Of a DNA stretch of 11,579 bases, positions 8,907 to 11,579 are shown in pieces. Source of the stretch: an uncultured Prevotellaceae bacterium (GTDB lineage: Bacteria > Bacteroidota > Bacteroidia > Bacteroidales > Bacteroidaceae); contig CAMNHS010000036.1 of NCBI GenBank assembly GCA_946539635.1, positions 1 to 11,579 on the forward strand, written 5' to 3'. The translations under genes were made by a program, and so were the position numbers. Position 1 is the first letter of the stretch. The number at the start of each line of letters is the position of its first letter. The notes under the pieces are model-generated. The model saw only the letters and a program-made list of their open reading frames with translations. It did no database searches and had not been told where the DNA came from.

Positions 8907-8937
8907 CAAAGATATTCAAAAAAAACGAAACGACAAA
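8907..8937 (-). promoter_or_regulatory. Promoter of the tamB-tamL-trpF transcript
   Basis: On the minus strand TTTG (8937-8934) is followed by 19 bp and then TATCTTTG (8914-8907), an almost ideal Bacteroidota housekeeping promoter. Transcription should start near 8900, leaving a 5' leader of about 20-30 nt before tamB. It is divergent from the tamL promoter at 8996-9027. Confidence 0.8.
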
Positions 8938-8962
8938 ATAAAAGAGGGATTATTTCTTTTAT
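8938..8962. promoter_or_regulatory. Inverted repeat between the divergent promoters (possible operator)
   Basis: ATAAAAGA (8938-8945) and TCTTTTAT (8955-8962) are perfect 8-bp inverted arms around a 9-bp spacer. The dyad abuts the -33 box of the tamB promoter and lies between the two divergent promoters, where a shared regulator could bind. The arms are AT-rich, so chance is a real alternative. Confidence 0.3.
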
Positions 8963-8976
8963 ACGGCTTTTTATCC

Positions 8977-9011
8977 TGAAACTTGAAACCTGAAACTTGA
9001 AACTCTAAACT
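8977..9011. repeat. Tandem heptamer array, four TGAAACY units plus one degenerate, in the divergent region
   Basis: The units are TGAAACT, TGAAACC, TGAAACT and TGAAACT, followed by CTAAACT. The junction of units three and four makes the TTG that sits exactly 20 bp before the -7 box of the second tamL gene. The array is therefore part of that promoter. It shares its unit with the coding array at 7964-7984. Confidence 0.88.
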
Positions 9012-9027
9012 ATTTTATATATCTTTG
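8996..9027 (+). promoter_or_regulatory. Promoter of the second tamL gene, with almost no 5' leader
   Basis: CTTG (8996-8999), a 20-bp gap and TATCTTTG (9020-9027) fit the Bacteroidota promoter consensus. Only 8 bp separate the -7 box from the ATG at 9036. With a start site a few bases below the -7 box, the mRNA would begin at or within a few nucleotides of the start codon. Confidence 0.75.
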
Positions 9028-9035
9028 CGTGCAAA

Positions 9036-11228
9036 ATGCGACGTTTACGCTTATTATATCTGTTTCTGCCATCGGCAATTTTTTTGCTGATGATGGGTTG
9101 TTCTCCTCTCAAGGGTTTGAAGGATGACGAACTGATACTGAAACGTAATGTAGTGCGTTCTGTTGATGATAGCGTCAACGTCAGCGAATATCTCGATTAC
9201 ATACAGCAGAAGCCTCAGGGCAGTATGTTTTCCCGTAAGCGTACAATTCTCGATACCGCCCTTGTGACGGTGAGTATGCGTAATCTGCAGCAGATGATGG
9301 AGAATAAGGGTTACCTCAATGCTGATGTCGATACTGCGATGTATATCCGTGACCGCAGGGCGACGGTGGCCTATGTCATATCGCCTCACTATCAGTACAA
9401 GGTGCGTAATGCGTGGTATGATGTGGCAGACCCTTGCATCGACTCTCTCTTACGTGCTGGTGGATTTTACAATGGAGACCTGGCACGCGGCAATGCTTTT
9501 TCGGCTGACAGGCTGAAAGAGGAGCAGTTGAAATTTACGTCCTATCTCACCAATCACGGCTATCGTAATTTCAACAAGCAGATGCTGACATTCGATGTCG
9601 ATACCTCGCGCCAATATCATCTTGCCGATGTGGCATTGTATATCGGTCTTTATCGTCCCAATCCGCAGTCGGGCCCCTATCTCCATCCGCGTTATTACAT
9701 AAATAAGGTGACGTACAACGGGGCAGATTTCCTTCGTAAGAACACGTTGCATACCAATACCATTTTCCAGCCTGGTGAATTGTATAGCGCCAAGCAGGTC
9801 CAGGATACCTACAACCGTTTTGCGCGTCTGCAGGCGGTGCGTTCTACCAATATCACATTTACGGAGCCTGCTGATGCCGATTCTCTGTTGAGCGACAGCA
9901 CGTCGGCCCTCATACCGCTCGATGTGCAAGTAAACCTCACCAAGCGCAAGCCCCATTCCATACAGGTTCAGCCCGAAGGTACCAATACCTCAGGCGACTT
10001 CGGCGCGGCGCTGTCTGTGACCTACGAAAACCGTAATGTCTTTCACGGGAGCGAGGTGTTCAGTCTCTCTGCGCGTGCTGCCTTCGAAGCCATCCGCGGA
10101 CTGGAGGGGTATGACACTAATAACTATTTCGAGTTTGGCACTGAGGGAAAGCTGACCTTCCCCACCTTCATCGCTCCATGGATTTCTACCAATTATCAGC
10201 GTCGGCATAATGCAAAGACGGAGGTTGTGGTAAGCTACAACCGTCAGAACCGTCCTGAGTTCCACCGTCGCGTCTTCACCGGTGCGTGGCGCTATAGGTG
10301 GCAAAATACTGCGGGCAATGTGTCCTATCAGTATGACTTTCTCGACCTCAACTATGTCTCAATGCCGTGGATTTCTGATACCTTCAGGCGCGACTATCTC
10401 GACAACAATACCAACCGTAATGCCATCCTGAAATATAACTACGAAGACCTCTTCATCATGAAGACGGGCTTTGGCATCACCTATACCGATAGGTTCAACT
10501 CCTTTAAGGCTAATGTCGAGACAGCCGGCAACCTCCTCTATGGTCTGGCAAACATCTTTAAGTTTCCCAAGAACGACAACGGCGACTATAAAGCTTTCCG
10601 CATAGCCTTTGCGCAGTATGCGAAGTTTGACGTCGATTATACGCGCCTTGTAGCATTGAGTGAGGATTTTCGTGCGAATCCCGACAAGCCGTCCGGTCCG
10701 CTGTCGTCGTTGTGTCTGGCCCTTCATGCCCGTGTTGGTGTTGCAGTGCCTTATGCCAACAGCGATATGTTGCCTTTCGAGAAACGCTATTTCTCGGGCG
10801 GTGCCAACAGTGTTCGCGGATGGAGCGTGCGCACGCTCGGTCCTGGCAGCTATTCCCGCAAAGACGGACGCATAGACTTCATCAACCAGACGGGCGACAT
10901 GAAGATAGACCTCAATGCCGAGCTGCGCGGCAATCTGTTTTGGAAGTTCCAAGGCGCCCTCTTCATTGATGCCGGTAATGTGTGGACTCTTCGTGACTAT
11001 GCCGACCAGCCGGGCGGTAAGTTCAAGGTCAGCAGCCTGTGGAAGGAGATGGCGGTGGCATACGGCGTCGGGCTGAGGCTGAACTTCAGTTATTTCGTGC
11101 TTCGTCTCGACCTCGGCATGAAGGCCGTCAATCCAAGTTACGAGACCAACAAGGAGCACTTCCCCCTTGTCCATCCCCGCTTCAGCCGCGACTATGCCCT
11201 CCACTTTGCCGTCGGTATGCCGTTCTGA
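9036..11228 (+). CDS. TamL-type BamA/TamA family outer-membrane lipoprotein (second copy)
   Basis: This second Omp85-superfamily lipoprotein, 730 residues, is divergent from tamB. A signal peptide ends in LLMMGC with lipidated Cys22, and the ATG gives a normal signal-peptide length. POTRA-like units show around ENKGYLNADVDT (89-100), TNHGYRNFNKQ (172-182) and the strand RSTNITF (269-275). The barrel begins near 310-350 with NVFHGSEVFSLSA (334-346). Loop-6 GGANSVRGW (588-596, Arg594), LFIDAGNVW (643-651) and a C-terminal LHFAVGMPF ending in Phe match the first copy motif for motif. It is about 100 residues shorter than the first copy, and the two clearly differ outside the barrel core. Together they could be alternative outer-membrane partners for the single TamB here. 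Which copy works with TamB, and on what substrate, cannot be read from sequence. No hairpin terminator is visible after the stop. Confidence 0.9.
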   Translation: MRRLRLLYLFLPSAIFLLMMGCSPLKGLKDDELILKRNVVRSVDDSVNVSEYLDYIQQKPQGSMFSRKRTILDTALVTVSMRNLQQMMENKGYLNADVDTAMYIRDRRATVAYVISPHYQYKVRNAWYDVADPCIDSLLRAGGFYNGDLARGNAFSADRLKEEQLKFTSYLTNHGYRNFNKQMLTFDVDTSRQYHLADVALYIGLYRPNPQSGPYLHPRYYINKVTYNGADFLRKNTLHTNTIFQPGELYSAKQVQDTYNRFARLQAVRSTNITFTEPADADSLLSDSTSALIPLDVQVNLTKRKPHSIQVQPEGTNTSGDFGAALSVTYENRNVFHGSEVFSLSARAAFEAIRGLEGYDTNNYFEFGTEGKLTFPTFIAPWISTNYQRRHNAKTEVVVSYNRQNRPEFHRRVFTGAWRYRWQNTAGNVSYQYDFLDLNYVSMPWISDTFRRDYLDNNTNRNAILKYNYEDLFIMKTGFGITYTDRFNSFKANVETAGNLLYGLANIFKFPKNDNGDYKAFRIAFAQYAKFDVDYTRLVALSEDFRANPDKPSGPLSSLCLALHARVGVAVPYANSDMLPFEKRYFSGGANSVRGWSVRTLGPGSYSRKDGRIDFINQTGDMKIDLNAELRGNLFWKFQGALFIDAGNVWTLRDYADQPGGKFKVSSLWKEMAVAYGVGLRLNFSYFVLRLDLGMKAVNPSYETNKEHFPLVHPRFSRDYALHFAVGMPF

Positions 11229-11263
11229 TGATTAGAGGCTTATCGAAAAAAATTAAACAAAAA

Positions 11264-11295
11264 TTTGGTGATATAGAAACTTTATCGTATCTTTG
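11264..11295 (+). promoter_or_regulatory. Promoter of the 3' leader RNA and secreted-protein gene
   Basis: TTTG (11264-11267), 20 bp, then TATCTTTG (11288-11295) give a near-perfect Bacteroidota promoter. Transcription should start around 11302. The next annotatable protein starts at 11511, so the predicted 5' leader is about 210 nt, long enough for a regulatory RNA. Confidence 0.8.
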
Positions 11296-11342
11296 CAACC
11301 AGAAACTTCAAACATCTCTTATAAATACTAACGCTTAGCTCC

Positions 11343-11411
11343 ATGTCATTCCAACCTTGCAAACCATTTAACTTTACCAATATACGCGCTGACGAGGCGC
11401 GATGCTATTAG
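11343..11411 (+). CDS. Possible 22-codon leader peptide
   Basis: A short ORF begins with MSFQPCKPF and ends ADEARCY at a TAG (11409-11411). Its ATG lies inside the 9-nt segment complementary to the terminator loop, and its stop overlaps the base of the terminator stem. After the TAG the same frame stays open for 21 codons, to TAA at 11475-11477. There is no codon run for one amino acid as in classical amino-acid attenuators; it has three Phe and two Cys. Translation is unproven and no ribosome binding site is evident. It could equally be a chance ORF in a structured RNA. Confidence 0.35.
   Translation: MSFQPCKPFNFTNIRADEARCY
11385..11401 (+). other. GC-rich hairpin in the leader
   Basis: CGCGC (11385-11389) pairs with GCGCG (11397-11401) around the 7-nt loop TGACGAG. 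Five consecutive G-C pairs in an otherwise AT-rich leader make a stable local hairpin just ahead of the terminator-like stem. Confidence 0.6.
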
Positions 11412-11453
11412 GCACGTTACGGTCCGACATGGAGGACTGTGACGTGCCTTTTT
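11410..11453 (+). terminator. Rho-independent-type terminator / attenuator hairpin
   Basis: GGCACGTTACGGTCC (11411-11425) pairs along its full length with GGACTGTGACGTGCC (11434-11448), with two G-U wobbles. An extra A-T pair closes the base, the loop is GACATGGA, and five Ts follow (11449-11453). Strong stem plus T-run is the classic intrinsic terminator form. It stands between a strong promoter and the next gene, so it probably acts as a conditional stop. Confidence 0.75.
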
Positions 11454-11510
11454 GCGTACTCTACTTACCGAGATTAAACAAAAAATATTAACTTTTAATT
11501 ATTTATCACG

Positions 11511-11579
11511 ATGAAAAAACTAACTCTACTATTCTTGCTTGCTTTGCTGTTGCCGTTGACGGCGAGTGCCATTGAAGTT
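11511..11579 (+). CDS. N-terminus of a secreted protein, cut by the window edge
   Basis: Only 23 codons are present. They begin MKKLTLLFLLALLLPLTASA and continue IEV. This is a standard Sec signal peptide: two Lys, a Leu-rich core and a probable signal peptidase I site after ASA. There is no lipobox Cys in the visible part, so it is likely secreted or periplasmic rather than a lipoprotein. The upstream bases are AT-rich without a Shine-Dalgarno, as usual for the phylum. It lies 57 bp after the leader terminator and is probably expressed by read-through. Function cannot be called from this fragment. Confidence 0.7.
   Translation, partial: MKKLTLLFLLALLLPLTASAIEV

Larger units (their letters stand above)
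11302..11510 (+). ncRNA. Structured 5' leader, probable attenuator of unknown class
   Basis: The predicted transcript from about 11302 carries, in order, CTCCATGTC (11339-11347), a GC-rich hairpin (11385-11401), a 15-bp stem with T-run (11410-11453) and a 57-nt AT-rich stretch to the next ATG. The 8-nt loop of the long stem plus one stem base (GACATGGAG, 11426-11434) is exactly complementary to CTCCATGTC, so a long-range pseudoknot can form. No promoter matching TAnnTTTG lies between the terminator and the ATG at 11511, so that gene seems to depend on read-through. I recognise no known riboswitch or Rfam class. An independent small RNA ending at 11453 is the main alternative. Confidence 0.55.

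Noticed and set aside
10359..11204. Open frame of 281 codons antisense to the second tamL gene
   Set aside because: It mirrors the GC-rich coding strand of a convincing Omp85 barrel and shows no motif, signal or regulatory site of its own.
11389..11395. CTGACGA, which matches the CUGANGA core of hammerhead ribozymes
   Set aside because: The matching GAA core strand and a cleavage-site stem in the right order are missing. The bases are better explained as the closing base and loop of the CGCGC/GCGCG hairpin.
1..11579. CRISPR arrays, tRNA/rRNA genes, insertion sequences or phage genes
   Set aside because: No direct repeat-spacer pattern, cloverleaf, rRNA-like segment, transposase-like frame or terminal inverted repeats were found. 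The window is nearly filled by five full-length conserved genes.

Overview
The window looks like chromosomal DNA of a Bacteroidota species, most likely Bacteroidales and Prevotella-like. Four sites upstream of genes match the Bacteroidota sigma-ABfr promoter (TTTG or TTG, about 19-20 bp, TAnnTTTG). Shine-Dalgarno sequences are absent, and the genes include lipid-anchored TamA-like barrels (TamL), a type known from this phylum. The genus is an inference; the phylum is well supported.

From position 1 to 8880 four genes run leftward. In transcription order they are tamB (large periplasm-spanning AsmA/TamB protein), a tamL-type Omp85 lipoprotein 7 bp downstream, trpF (phosphoribosylanthranilate isomerase) 15 bp further on, and fabD (malonyl-CoA:ACP transacylase) after an 85-bp gap with its own -7 element. 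tamB and the first tamL are spaced as an operon, and trpF probably rides on the same transcript. A 155-bp divergent region (8881-9035) carries back-to-back promoters for tamB and for a second tamL-type gene (9036-11228, rightward). The three envelope genes therefore form a divergent TamL/TamB/TamL cluster. In such systems TamB bridges the inner and outer membranes, and a POTRA-bearing barrel in the outer membrane receives its C-terminus for outer-membrane protein or lipid homeostasis.

The region is marked by tandem 7-bp repeats. There are four TTCGTCY units and three TGAAACC units inside tamB, two AATAACC units over the tamB start, and four TGAAACY units plus one degenerate unit that supply the -33 element of the second tamL promoter.

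The right end (11229-11579) holds a strong promoter and then a leader of roughly 200 nt before a secreted-protein gene that runs off the window. The leader has a GC-rich hairpin and a 15-bp hairpin followed by a T-run (terminator-like). The terminator's loop is complementary over 9 nt to an upstream segment. That segment contains the start codon of a 22-codon ORF whose stop codon sits at the base of the terminator. This looks like an attenuator or structured regulatory RNA that I do not recognise, and it is the most interesting feature of the window.
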